Source of the DNA: Olavius algarvensis Delta 4 endosymbiont
GTDB lineage: Bacteria > Desulfobacterota > Desulfobacteria > Desulfobacterales > CAJINA01
DNA length: 64,000 nucleotides
Direction: 5' to 3'
NCBI GenBank assembly: GCA_905176665.1
Contig: CAJINA010000149.1
Coordinates: 186,001-250,000 of the forward strand
The notes under the pieces are model-generated. The model was given only the letters and a program-made list of their open reading frames with translations, had not been told where the DNA came from and made no database searches. The position numbers and the translations under genes were made by a program. This document shows, piece after piece, positions 42,041 to 50,346 of this stretch. Position 1 is the stretch's first letter. Every line of letters begins with the position of its first letter.

Positions 42041-42673
42041 ATGAACTATAAAGAGATTGCCGAAAAGAGACGAGCCATCAACTTCTTCAACCCCGATCGG
42101 GATGTGTCAGAAGAGCTGCTCACTGAAATGATAGAGCTTGCGGCGAAAGCCCCGTCCAGTTTCAATCTGCAGCCCTGGAACCTCATGGTCCTGAGGGATA
42201 CCGAGACCAAGGAAAAGCTCAAAGCCCTGGCCTGGGACCAGCCCAAGGTTGTGGAAGCCCCGGTTACCCTGATTGTCCTGGCCGATAAGGATGGCTGGCA
42301 GGAGGGACACCCCACGGTTGAAAAGAACTGGAAGGAGATGCTGGACAGCGGGGCCATGGGACCTGACCAGCGGGACTGGTTTCTCGATGCCGCCAAATCT
42401 CTCTATGCCTGGAGTCCTGAGGCCAGCTTAGCCTATGCGGTTAAAAACACGGGGTTTTTTGCCATGGGGCTGATGTATGCTGCTACCAGCCTGGGCCTCG
42501 AGACGCACCCCATGGATGGATTCGACCATGAGGGGGTGCGGGCTGCCTTCAATATACCGGACAACTACTGGATTCCGCTCCTGCTGGCAGTGGGCTATCC
42601 GACACCGGATCTTGAGCTCTTGCCGTCCAAATGGCGCAAGACCAAAGATGAGATTATCGTTTCATTCGATTAA
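42041..42673 (+). CDS. Nitroreductase family protein
   Basis: A 210-residue FMN enzyme. N-terminal RRAINFFNPDRDVSEELL and AAKAPSSFNLQPWNLMVL contain the FMN-contacting residues, and the middle AYAVKNTGFFAMGLMYAATS with SLGLETHPMDGFD is the dimer/FMN region. It resembles MhqN/HBN-type NAD(P)H nitroreductases, which act on quinones or nitro compounds. ATG follows ACGAGGATAAA. It is 104 bases after the MBL gene and may belong to the MarR unit. Confidence 0.9.
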   Translation: MNYKEIAEKRRAINFFNPDRDVSEELLTEMIELAAKAPSSFNLQPWNLMVLRDTETKEKLKALAWDQPKVVEAPVTLIVLADKDGWQEGHPTVEKNWKEMLDSGAMGPDQRDWFLDAAKSLYAWSPEASLAYAVKNTGFFAMGLMYAATSLGLETHPMDGFDHEGVRAAFNIPDNYWIPLLLAVGYPTPDLELLPSKWRKTKDEIIVSFD

Positions 42674-42708
42674 TTTTTCAGGTACCTAAAACCTTCAAAC
42701 CAGAATTC

Positions 42709-42866
42709 TCGCGCCGAGACGCAGAGACGCAGAGGAAACCAAAATCAGGATTGGGCGCACTGTCGTGCGCAAAACCACTTAATGGCTTGGACCTAAATGG
42801 TTTTCAGGTTTAACCGGCGAAGCCGGACAAAATTGTGATGTTCTCTGCGTCTCTGCCCGATGCATG
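42709..42866. repeat. Inverted-repeat element, CGCAGAGG-unit family, copy 4
   Basis: Left arm CTCGCGCCGAGACGCAGAGA with CGCAGAGGAAACC; right arm TTCTCTGCGTCTCTGCCCGA ending TGCAT. Inner inverted repeats flank AAACCACTTAA / TTAACCGG. It lies between nitroreductase and thioesterase genes. Confidence 0.8.
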
Positions 42867-42933
42867 ATTTTGGTTTTTGGATTCAAGGCCAGGCTTGATG
42901 GGCCAGCGGCATGCTTAAAAAAGGCATAATACC

Positions 42934-43812
42934 ATGAGCAACGAATGCGTTGAGGAAAATGTTCTTGAAGAGTTGTTGACCCTCTTGAAGTTGGAAAAAA
43001 TCGAAGAGAATATTTTCCGGGGCCAGAGCCAGGACCTGGGATTCGGGTCGGTGTTCGGCGGCCAGGTACTGGGCCAGGCGCTGTCGGCCGCCTACCAGAC
43101 AGCGCCTCCCGGCCGGGTCGCGCACAGCCTGCACGGTTATTTCTTACGCAGCGGCGATGCACTCAAACCGATTGTCTATAACGTGGACTGTATCCGCGAC
43201 GGTAAAAGTTTTACCACCCGGCGGGTCGTAGCGGTGCAGAGGGGCCGGGCCATTTTCAACCTGGCCGCCTCATTTCAGGTTGTTGAAGGGGGCTTCGATC
43301 ACCAGGCCCGGACGCCCGAAGTACCCGGTCCCGATGGCATCACACCGGAGCTGAAGCTGGCTGTGCGGGTTGCCGACCGGATTCCGGAGGCGATCCGCAA
43401 TAAAATCCTATGTAAAAAACCAATTGAAATCAGGCCTGTAGGTCCTATCAACCCCTTTTCACCGGAAAAGCGCGATGCGCAGCGTTTCTCCTGGTTCAAG
43501 GCGATCGACCGTCTTCCCGACGATCCGGTCGTGCACCAATACCTGCTGGCCTATGCCTCTGATTTCGGGCTGGTGGGCACCGCGCTCTATCCCCATGGAC
43601 ACACGTTCTGGGAGTCGGACATGCAGGTGGCCAGCCTGGATCACGCCATGTGGTTTCACCGGCCGTTCCGCATGGACGACTGGCTGCTGTATGCCATGGA
43701 AAGTCCCAACGCTTCCGGTGCCCGGGGCCTGAATATCGGACGGATTTATACCCGTAGTGGGGATCTGGTCGCTTCGGTTACCCAGGAAGGCCTGATCCGC
43801 CTGCGCGCCTAA
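42934..43812 (+). CDS. tesB: Acyl-CoA thioesterase II (TesB-like)
   Basis: A 292-residue double hotdog thioesterase releasing fatty acids from acyl-CoA. The N-terminal hotdog has GSVFGGQVLGQALSAA and SLHGYFLRSGDALKPI; the C-terminal hotdog carries ASLDHAMWFHRPFRMDDWLL with the catalytic aspartate in LDHAMWF and SGARGLNIGRIY. Length equals the E. coli enzyme. ATG follows AAAGGCATAATACC. It is monocistronic and convergent with the histidine kinase. Together with PlsC and the wax-ester block it adds to the acyl-lipid content of this region. Confidence 0.93.
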   Translation: MSNECVEENVLEELLTLLKLEKIEENIFRGQSQDLGFGSVFGGQVLGQALSAAYQTAPPGRVAHSLHGYFLRSGDALKPIVYNVDCIRDGKSFTTRRVVAVQRGRAIFNLAASFQVVEGGFDHQARTPEVPGPDGITPELKLAVRVADRIPEAIRNKILCKKPIEIRPVGPINPFSPEKRDAQRFSWFKAIDRLPDDPVVHQYLLAYASDFGLVGTALYPHGHTFWESDMQVASLDHAMWFHRPFRMDDWLLYAMESPNASGARGLNIGRIYTRSGDLVASVTQEGLIRLRA

Positions 43813-43833
43813 CAGGCTCTTTTGAGCTGACTT

Positions 43834-45969
43834 CTAGCTGGAAGCATTGCCGTTCAATGCCCGCCGGATGGCCTGCGACAGGTGGCTGAGCACCACCGGT
43901 TTCATTAAAAAGCCCTGTATACCCATCGCGTGGGCCTGCTCGTCTGAAATGCGTTCACTGAAGCCGGTCAGGATGAGAATCGGGATATCGGGCCGGATTA
44001 CCAGCATCCGCCGGGCAAGCTGCTCGCCGGTTAAGTTTGGCATGGTCAAATCGGTCAGAACAAGGTCGAAATCACCTGGCGAAGCTCGGAAAACCTCAAA
44101 GGCTTCCACACTGCTCGTGCGGCTGGTCACTCTGTAACCGAGCCCCTCGAGCAGCTGTTTTTGCAGGATAACGATATATTCTTCATCATCCACCAGGAGG
44201 ATGTGTTCGGTGCCTTTTAAGATAAGCGGGCTGAGTTTATCGTCGTTCAGGACCTGTCCGGCCCGAATACGCGGCAGATAAACCTGGAACGCGGTGCCCT
44301 TGCCGGATTCGCTCTTTACGGTTAGATGGCCGCCATGACTTTTTATCAGACCATCAACCACAGCCAGTCCCAAGCCTGTCCCTTTATTCTTTTTCTTCGT
44401 CGTGAAATAAGGATCGAATATGCGGTCCAAGACCCGACGGTCCATACCCGGGCCGTTATCTACCACGGTCAGGCAGACATATTTACCGGGGACTGAGCGT
44501 TGGTGCGGCAAATCCGTAGCTGTCAATTCAACCTCTTTCAGTGTTACGCGCAGCTGCCCGCCTTTTTCTTCCAAGGCGTGGAAGGCATTGGTCACCAAAT
44601 TCAGCACAACCTGGTGGATCTGGGTGGAGTCCGCCATCACCAGGCCGCAATCGTTTTTAATGTAGCTGCTGATTTCGATCGTGGTCGGCAGTGTGTGGCG
44701 GCTCAGTTTCAACACCTCCCTGACAATTGTCTGGATACGCACCGGCCTCTTTTCATGATCGGCCTGGCGGCTGAATGACAGGATTTGCTTTACCAGGTTC
44801 CGGGCCCGGCCCGTGGCCTCGAGAACCGCGCCAAGACTTTGACTCATGTGGCTGCCGGCCGGCACCTCGTTGAGCAACATTTCGGTGTAGCCGATGATGG
44901 GAAACAGGATATTGTTGAAATCGTGGGCGATGCCGCCGGCCAGGGTACCGATCGCTTCCATTTTTTGGGCCTGCTGCAGCTGGGCCAGTAGATTGTTTTT
45001 TTCATCCTCGGCCTGCCTGCGTTCTGAAATGTCGCGGCTGATGGAGAGCGCGTAGGTTTGGTTGTCCATTTCAAACAGGCGGACATTGCTTTCCACGGGA
45101 ATCTGCCGCCCATCTCTGGCAACATGGATAGTTTGGATCTGCAAATACCGGTCTTTTAGCAGTTGGCGGCCTTTCGCGAGGTCCGGCTGTTGATCGAGGC
45201 CGATATCTACCGGAGACATTTGCAATAGCTCTTCCCGGCGGTAGCCCAAGCGTTGGCACGCCAAGTCATTGACTTCTATGAATTTACCTGGAGATCCGCT
45301 TTCTGCTAACGCATGAACAAACACGGCGTCGCTAATGCTGTCAAACAGAATCCGATAGCGTGCATCACTCCTCCTGAGGGCTTCATTGGCCCGGGTTTCT
45401 TCGGCTATTTTGTTTTTCAGCAACTCGTTGGCGCGCACAAGGGCGGCTGCTTTTTCCTGCACTTTGGCCGCCAGGTCGGCTTTGGTCTGGTGCAGCGCCG
45501 TTTCGGATGCCTTGCGGGCATTGATGTTGCGGATGACGCCCTCACTCCGCAGGTAGCCGCCCTGGTTGTCGAACTCACCATGGGCATTCACCTCCACCCA
45601 GTGACTGTCCCCGTTTTTGGCGAGAACGCGAAATTCCAGTCCGCGCGTCCATTTCCGCCGGGTTTCAACACCCTCTAAAAAGTAGGCGACCACGGCCTCG
45701 CGGTCTTCCGGGTGGATGAATTCAGCAAAGTCACGATTTACGATTTCCGCGGGCTCATACCCGTAAAAGTCCATGCCGGGAAGTGTGATGGATGCAATTT
45801 TGGCAGCGCTGTCCAGGGAATAGACCACATCCGGGATATTTTTTAGCAATGTTTCATGGCTGGCAACCCGCGCCTCGAGGTTTTTCTTGAATCTCCGCTG
45901 AGTCTCGATCTCATTTGCGAGGGTCTGAATTCGGGTTTCGAGATCCTGATAGGTGGGTTTTGCCGGCAT
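43834..45969 (-). CDS. PAS-domain hybrid sensor histidine kinase
   Basis: A 711-residue cytoplasmic sensor. An N-terminal coiled coil (PTYQDLETRIQTLANEIET) is followed by two PAS domains (about residues 45-160 and 205-320), a HisKA domain with phosphoaccepting histidine in GTLAGGIAHDFNNIL, a HATPase_c domain with NLVTNAFHAL and DNGPGMD / GTGLGLA, and a C-terminal receiver domain with the phospho-aspartate in LVLTDLTMPNLTG. No membrane segment, so it senses an internal signal. ATG 45969 follows AGAGGAAACGGCC, preferred to the longer frame. No response-regulator gene is adjacent. Confidence 0.93.
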   Translation of the reverse strand: MPAKPTYQDLETRIQTLANEIETQRRFKKNLEARVASHETLLKNIPDVVYSLDSAAKIASITLPGMDFYGYEPAEIVNRDFAEFIHPEDREAVVAYFLEGVETRRKWTRGLEFRVLAKNGDSHWVEVNAHGEFDNQGGYLRSEGVIRNINARKASETALHQTKADLAAKVQEKAAALVRANELLKNKIAEETRANEALRRSDARYRILFDSISDAVFVHALAESGSPGKFIEVNDLACQRLGYRREELLQMSPVDIGLDQQPDLAKGRQLLKDRYLQIQTIHVARDGRQIPVESNVRLFEMDNQTYALSISRDISERRQAEDEKNNLLAQLQQAQKMEAIGTLAGGIAHDFNNILFPIIGYTEMLLNEVPAGSHMSQSLGAVLEATGRARNLVKQILSFSRQADHEKRPVRIQTIVREVLKLSRHTLPTTIEISSYIKNDCGLVMADSTQIHQVVLNLVTNAFHALEEKGGQLRVTLKEVELTATDLPHQRSVPGKYVCLTVVDNGPGMDRRVLDRIFDPYFTTKKKNKGTGLGLAVVDGLIKSHGGHLTVKSESGKGTAFQVYLPRIRAGQVLNDDKLSPLILKGTEHILLVDDEEYIVILQKQLLEGLGYRVTSRTSSVEAFEVFRASPGDFDLVLTDLTMPNLTGEQLARRMLVIRPDIPILILTGFSERISDEQAHAMGIQGFLMKPVVLSHLSQAIRRALNGNASS

Positions 45970-46361
45970 GGCCGTTTCCTCTGTACGTAAGTGACTCGCA
46001 TGGTTCCGTCCGGCCACAGGCAGCCGATTCCGGATGCCTGGTTGAACGAACGGTCCAACGGCTTTCAGGTATGGCAGGTTGCCCCTGTATGCCCGAAAGG
46101 TTTATGGTTGTGCTGCGTTGAATTTGAGAATTGGAAAGCGAAATAGCGCCCGCGGCGGTGCTAAATAGTAAACATTAACGGAGGAAAACTGAAAATTGTC
46201 AAGGTAAGTTTTCTAACAGTTTGATATAATATAAGTTTTTGAGCGTACCTCTCTGAAACGTTCTGCGGGCGGGAATTCGGGAGCATTGCCTTTCGTGAGG
46301 TCTTTAGGCTGTAGCTTCCAGGAAATCGGCCTGATTCCAAACATGGGCGTGGGAGAGGCGT

Positions 46362-47610
46362 TCAAGCCATCTCGGGTCGGGCTTCAATACCATAGACCGC
46401 GAGAATTTTGTTCAAGACCGCCTTGTTTTTGCGTAGCGAATTGCTCACGGATTCAAAGCCCCGGGTGGAAGCCTTGCGACGGTCGTTGAGCGAAAAGGGG
46501 TTCATGTCAAAAAAGCGGTCGTCATGTTCCGTGGGTTCAATCAGGATGATGTCTCCCTTGAAGTCCGGATTGTCGCGATAATGCTTTATCCCGTGCATCA
46601 GGCGGGTGTGCAGCATCGTGCGCATTTACCTGGTTGATCACGGCGGCAATGCCGTCCCGGGCGATGCTGATCCTTTTGCGGCCATCCGGGTTGTTTTCAT
46701 CGAACGATGCGTGATTGAAGGGCCGGAAAGGATTGTAGCAGATGACCAGGTCCGCCCCCTTTTCAATGGCAAAATCCATGCTGGTTGTTTTGATGGCGGC
46801 GCCGTCGATATAATCGGCGCCGTCGATCGTGACCGGCTTAAAGAAAAGCGGAAACGCGATGGAGGCCTGCATGGCTTTTGTAACTGTGGTGGTATTGTCC
46901 TGGTCATGACCGAAAATCGCCCGCCGTGCTGTGTCCAGGTGCATGGCGACGATGTACAATTCCTTCCCCGTCTTGCGGAACAATTCGTTGAAATTGTTGC
47001 AGAGTGCGTTCTTCGCAAAGTTCCGGCGGGTGGCGTGTTCAATACGGTCTGTTTTAAAGAGGCCGTTGGGCAGGTAGTGCCACGGCAGGGATGGGTGATT
47101 GACGGCCAATTCTCTGCGCTCAAAACAGTAGGACGTGAATTTTTCGAAACCGGCGGCATTGGGATTGGTCGCGAACGCATACAGTTGCTGTCGAAATTGC
47201 TTGCGAAAAATATTGTTGGCACTGACAAAACCCAAGACTTTCTTTGATGTGATCGACGCCAGATCCTGTAGGATATGCAGGGGCGTCTTCAGGATATCCG
47301 TCTTGTTGAGCGAGTAGAACTCGAAGGGTTTGACAGCCGCGAGGGGTCCTTTGCGGTCGATCATGCTCGTGTGGATATCCTCCACCGACACATTGTTGAC
47401 CAGGTAGGCGGCGATGACGGATCCGGCACTGATCCCCACAAACATGTCGAAATCACGGACATCCCGGTTGACCATGAAACGGTCCAGGGCCCGCAGGCCA
47501 CCCAGCTTGAAAGCCCCCCCGGAGACGGCTCCGCCCGAAAGAACCAGGGCGATTTTCGGATTGCGTTTGGGTTTTTCCAGGTTGCTCTTCTGAACGATCG
47601 TAATTCCCAT
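46362..47610 (-). pseudogene. Patatin-like phospholipase with a C-terminal frameshift
   Basis: Starts MGITIVQKSNLEKP after GGAGCAAGACT. It has the oxyanion loop LVLSGGAVSGGAF, nucleophile S61 in GISAGS and catalytic aspartate in DYIDGAAIK, so the catalytic core is intact. Near 46622-46630 (GTAAATG) the frame shifts by one base: the main frame runs on into nonsense and ends at 46537, while the expected continuation MRTMLHTRLMHGIKHY, then DIILIEPTEHDD, lies in the other frame down to 46362. The lesion is at an AAA run, so a base error is possible. Its promoter carries the palindromic operator shared with the phasin gene. Confidence 0.8.
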
Positions 47611-47665
47611 AGTCTTGCTCCGCTGTTTTGGGGAAGGGGTGTGCGTGTGTGGTCAAATGATCGAC

Positions 47666-47682
47666 ATAACGCATTGCGTTAT
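47666..47682. promoter_or_regulatory. Palindromic operator ATAACGCATTGCGTTAT
   Basis: A perfect 17 bp palindrome 56 bases upstream of the patatin start. It overlaps the predicted leftward -10 (TATAAC). A nearly identical site, ATAACGCAATGCGTCAT, overlaps the phasin promoter at 54664-54680. Confidence 0.7.
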
Positions 47683-47706
47683 ACCGTATCTTGACCGCTG
47701 CGGCAA
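47678..47706 (-). promoter_or_regulatory. Sigma70-like promoter of the patatin gene
   Basis: On the minus strand TTGCCG (47706-47701), 17 bases, TATAAC (47683-47678). The -10 matches five of six consensus bases and is embedded in the operator palindrome. Confidence 0.6.
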
Positions 47707-47739
47707 GGGAAAAGCGGCTCGCTGCGCTCGCCAGGCGGG

Positions 47740-48070
47740 AAGGTCGCAGGTAGAAGGCGGTAGTTGGAACCACGAGGTCGGAGGTCGGGGATCGGGAAAA
47801 CCAGGGAGTCGGGTGTCTGGTGTCGGGAGTCAGGAAGGGCATGAGGTCGGAGATCGGAAGTCTGACATCCGACTTCTGACCATTGATCTCTGGAAGTTAT
47901 GCCCTTGACGGGAGGGGTTGGGGGCGGGTGAACCAACCGTCTTGCACGCTTTCCTTTCAACAGTGAGGCGTCGTCATCATCACCCCCACCCGGCCTCGCG
48001 CGTCAAGGGGGAGGAGAAACCATTTTCAATCTCAGGGTTTGATGAATTTGCAGACTCCTGACTCCAAAGT
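47740..48070. repeat. Composite short-unit repeats and GGGAGGGG inverted pair
   Basis: GAGGTCGGAGGTCGGGGATC and related units, AAAACCAGG core, then GGAAGTCTGACATCCGACTT. After this CTTGACGGGAGGGGTTGGGG near 47912 faces a degenerate inverted copy at 47980-48012. No gene is seen. Confidence 0.6.
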
Positions 48071-48076
48071 CGACGC

Positions 48077-50134
48077 TCAGCGTTTTTTACGCTCCTTCAG
48101 GGCGGCCTCACGGACGCGTGCAATTTCTTCGTCGCTTACCGTGCCATTGACCCCTGAAATCGATGCCAGCTGCATGCCGTGCTTGAGCCCCAGCCGGTAA
48201 ATCTCTTTTACCTTTTCCCACTGGGGTTCGCTGCCCACCGTGTAGGTCTCAAAGCGGCCTTCCAGGGCCAGGATGATGGTCTCGGCCAGCCCGGCGTACA
48301 CCACCTCCGGCGGCAGGCCGATGTCTTTCATTTCGATGTTATTGCCCGGCAGGAGGATTTCTCCGCTACGGATCACCAGTACATCCGGTCGTTTGACGAT
48401 TTGGTCGGCTCTAAAGACCGAAGGCAGGGTGGTGTCCGTAACCACGCAGCCCGGCTTCAGCCGCATGATGTCCAAAACCTTGGCGGCTCCGCCGCTGGCG
48501 GCGATGACCACATCCATATCGCCCAGGTGGGTATCTGCCCGGGTAGAGACATGCAGTTCGACACCTTTGGTTTCGGCCTGCATGGATTCCTGCAGGGTGA
48601 GCAGCTTGGCCATGTTGCGGCCCACCATGTGCACCTCTTCGAAGGCGGTGGCCAGCAAGCGGGCACAGATGGCACCAATTGCACCGGTGGCCCCGATAAC
48701 CATGGTCCGGGCCCTTAAAATTTTGCCGTTCTTGACCTTGGTCAGGCCCATCCGGCGAACCGCTTCGGCCGCGGCCCAGAGGGTCGCCGAGGCCAGGTAG
48801 CTGTTGCCCGTTGTGATTGGCAGGACTGCATGTTTGGAGACTTCGAGGCTGGCGGATCGCATCGCTTTGGGAAACAGGCCGATGCCCATGATCTGGGCGC
48901 CCAGCCGCCGGGCCAGCCGGGCGGCCATCAGCAGCCGTTTGGTGGTAAACTCGGGGCCATGGGCCTGCATCTGCTCCGGGGTTACGCCCAATCCGATGAG
49001 CCACCCTTGGGCTTCCACGCCGGTAGGTGATTTAATGCCGGTTACCGGGGAGTAGACGAACGGGGGGGCGTAGGCCATCATTTTCTCGACGGTATCCATG
49101 GCGCCCGGGGCGACTTCGGACACGACCTCGATCGTTTTCAGTTTCTTTAAAAAGGACTGGTTCAAAGGATAGACGATATAGGCAAAGCGGTTTACCCGGT
49201 GCTCCGTGCCGCCCGGGTAGAGAATACGCGGCTCCATTTCCATCTCGCTGATCACTTCCAGTAGATCGTCGGAGCTCTCTTTTTCATCGGGCAGCTGCAG
49301 GGCGGCCATCAACAGGGCTTCCAGGACACTGACGCCGATTACCTTGTCAAACAGCTTGGGTGTGGTGTCGATGATGACGCCCACCTCTTTTTCCTTGAGG
49401 TAAGCGACCCGGTCCGCGTACGCCGTGGTCGTGATGATGACCTTGCCGCGCAGGTCCGCCGCGCTGAGTTTATCAAGGTAGCGGTAGAAGCCGTAATAAG
49501 GCACCACCAGAACCTGGGCTTTCTCAACCGCGCGCTGCAACAGGTAATCGGCGGCCTGTTTAACCGGTCCGACCCCGGTGACGGTGCGGCGTCCCGGGAG
49601 CCATTTCAAGGCCCCCTTGACCCGGCCGGCGTAGAGCTCGAGTTCGTTGTAAGAGCTCATCAAGCGCGGCAGTCCCTCTTCCAGCAGGGGATCGGCAAAT
49701 TGCAGATTCGGGGTGTATTCCTGCATGACACGGGCGATCTTGGAGTTGGCCATGCCGGAAAAAAAGAGCACCCGGGCATTGGTAAAGTAATTGCCGCCAA
49801 AGATAAAGTGGGTGTGCCGCAGGGACCATTCGTGGCTGACATCCCGCAAGAGGCTGCCTACGGTAACCGGTGTATTGAGCTGCTTGGCCTCTTTCAGCAG
49901 CCGGGCTGTTTTGCGGTCGGGCATGGCCCGCGAACCGATGGTATAGGGGAATTGAATGCCACTCAGGCCAATGGCATCGGCCTGTTTGTTCCAGGTCAGC
50001 ATGAGCTCAGACGCCCGGTCCAGGTCGCCGTCCACCCCGATGCGCTGGATGGCAAATTTCTGCCCCTGGAATTCTACATCAAGTTCATAATCGTCATTGC
50101 CTGGTCCCAGGCTGATGTTGATGATCTGTTTCAC
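48077..50134 (-). CDS. Acyl-ACP reductase-like dehydrogenase, paralog 2
   Basis: A 685-residue protein. The C-terminal ~350 residues match cyanobacterial long-chain acyl-ACP reductase (AAR): YAPPFVYSPVTGIKSPTG, ARRLGAQIMGIGLF, the ITTGNSYLASATL signature, the NADPH loop VIGATGAIGAICARLLA, and LKPGCVVTDTTLP. The N-terminal ~330 residues (GPGNDDYELDVEFQGQKFAI; GNYFTNARVLFFSGMANSKI) belong to no family I know. AAR makes fatty aldehyde from acyl-ACP or acyl-CoA. The start is a GTG (VKQIINISLG) preceded by GGGAGGCGTTC, exactly parallel to the paralog. It may use the ferredoxin or NADPH as reductant. Confidence 0.78.
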   Translation of the reverse strand: MKQIINISLGPGNDDYELDVEFQGQKFAIQRIGVDGDLDRASELMLTWNKQADAIGLSGIQFPYTIGSRAMPDRKTARLLKEAKQLNTPVTVGSLLRDVSHEWSLRHTHFIFGGNYFTNARVLFFSGMANSKIARVMQEYTPNLQFADPLLEEGLPRLMSSYNELELYAGRVKGALKWLPGRRTVTGVGPVKQAADYLLQRAVEKAQVLVVPYYGFYRYLDKLSAADLRGKVIITTTAYADRVAYLKEKEVGVIIDTTPKLFDKVIGVSVLEALLMAALQLPDEKESSDDLLEVISEMEMEPRILYPGGTEHRVNRFAYIVYPLNQSFLKKLKTIEVVSEVAPGAMDTVEKMMAYAPPFVYSPVTGIKSPTGVEAQGWLIGLGVTPEQMQAHGPEFTTKRLLMAARLARRLGAQIMGIGLFPKAMRSASLEVSKHAVLPITTGNSYLASATLWAAAEAVRRMGLTKVKNGKILRARTMVIGATGAIGAICARLLATAFEEVHMVGRNMAKLLTLQESMQAETKGVELHVSTRADTHLGDMDVVIAASGGAAKVLDIMRLKPGCVVTDTTLPSVFRADQIVKRPDVLVIRSGEILLPGNNIEMKDIGLPPEVVYAGLAETIILALEGRFETYTVGSEPQWEKVKEIYRLGLKHGMQLASISGVNGTVSDEEIARVREAALKERKKR

Positions 50135-50154
50135 GAACGCCTCCCGGCTTATTG

Positions 50155-50345
50155 ATGTTTCCTGACGCCTGACTCCCGATTCCCGACGCATTGGCCTTTC
50201 TGACGCCGGACACCTGATTCCAATGTTTCCTTCAGCTTTTTACCTGCCACTCACCTGAAATTTCGGCCGTTCACCCGCCCCCAACCCCTCCCGTCAAGGG
50301 AGGGGCGTGTTTCTGACCCCTGACCCCTGACGCCGGACTCCTGGC
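50155..50345. repeat. Short-unit repeats and GGGAGGGG element between the paralogs
   Basis: TTCCTGACGCCTGACTCCCG and TTTCTGACGCCGGACACCTG units, then CACCCGCCCCCAACCCCTCC with CGTCAAGGGAGGGG. It separates the two reductase-like genes. Confidence 0.6.
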
Positions 50346-50346
50346 T

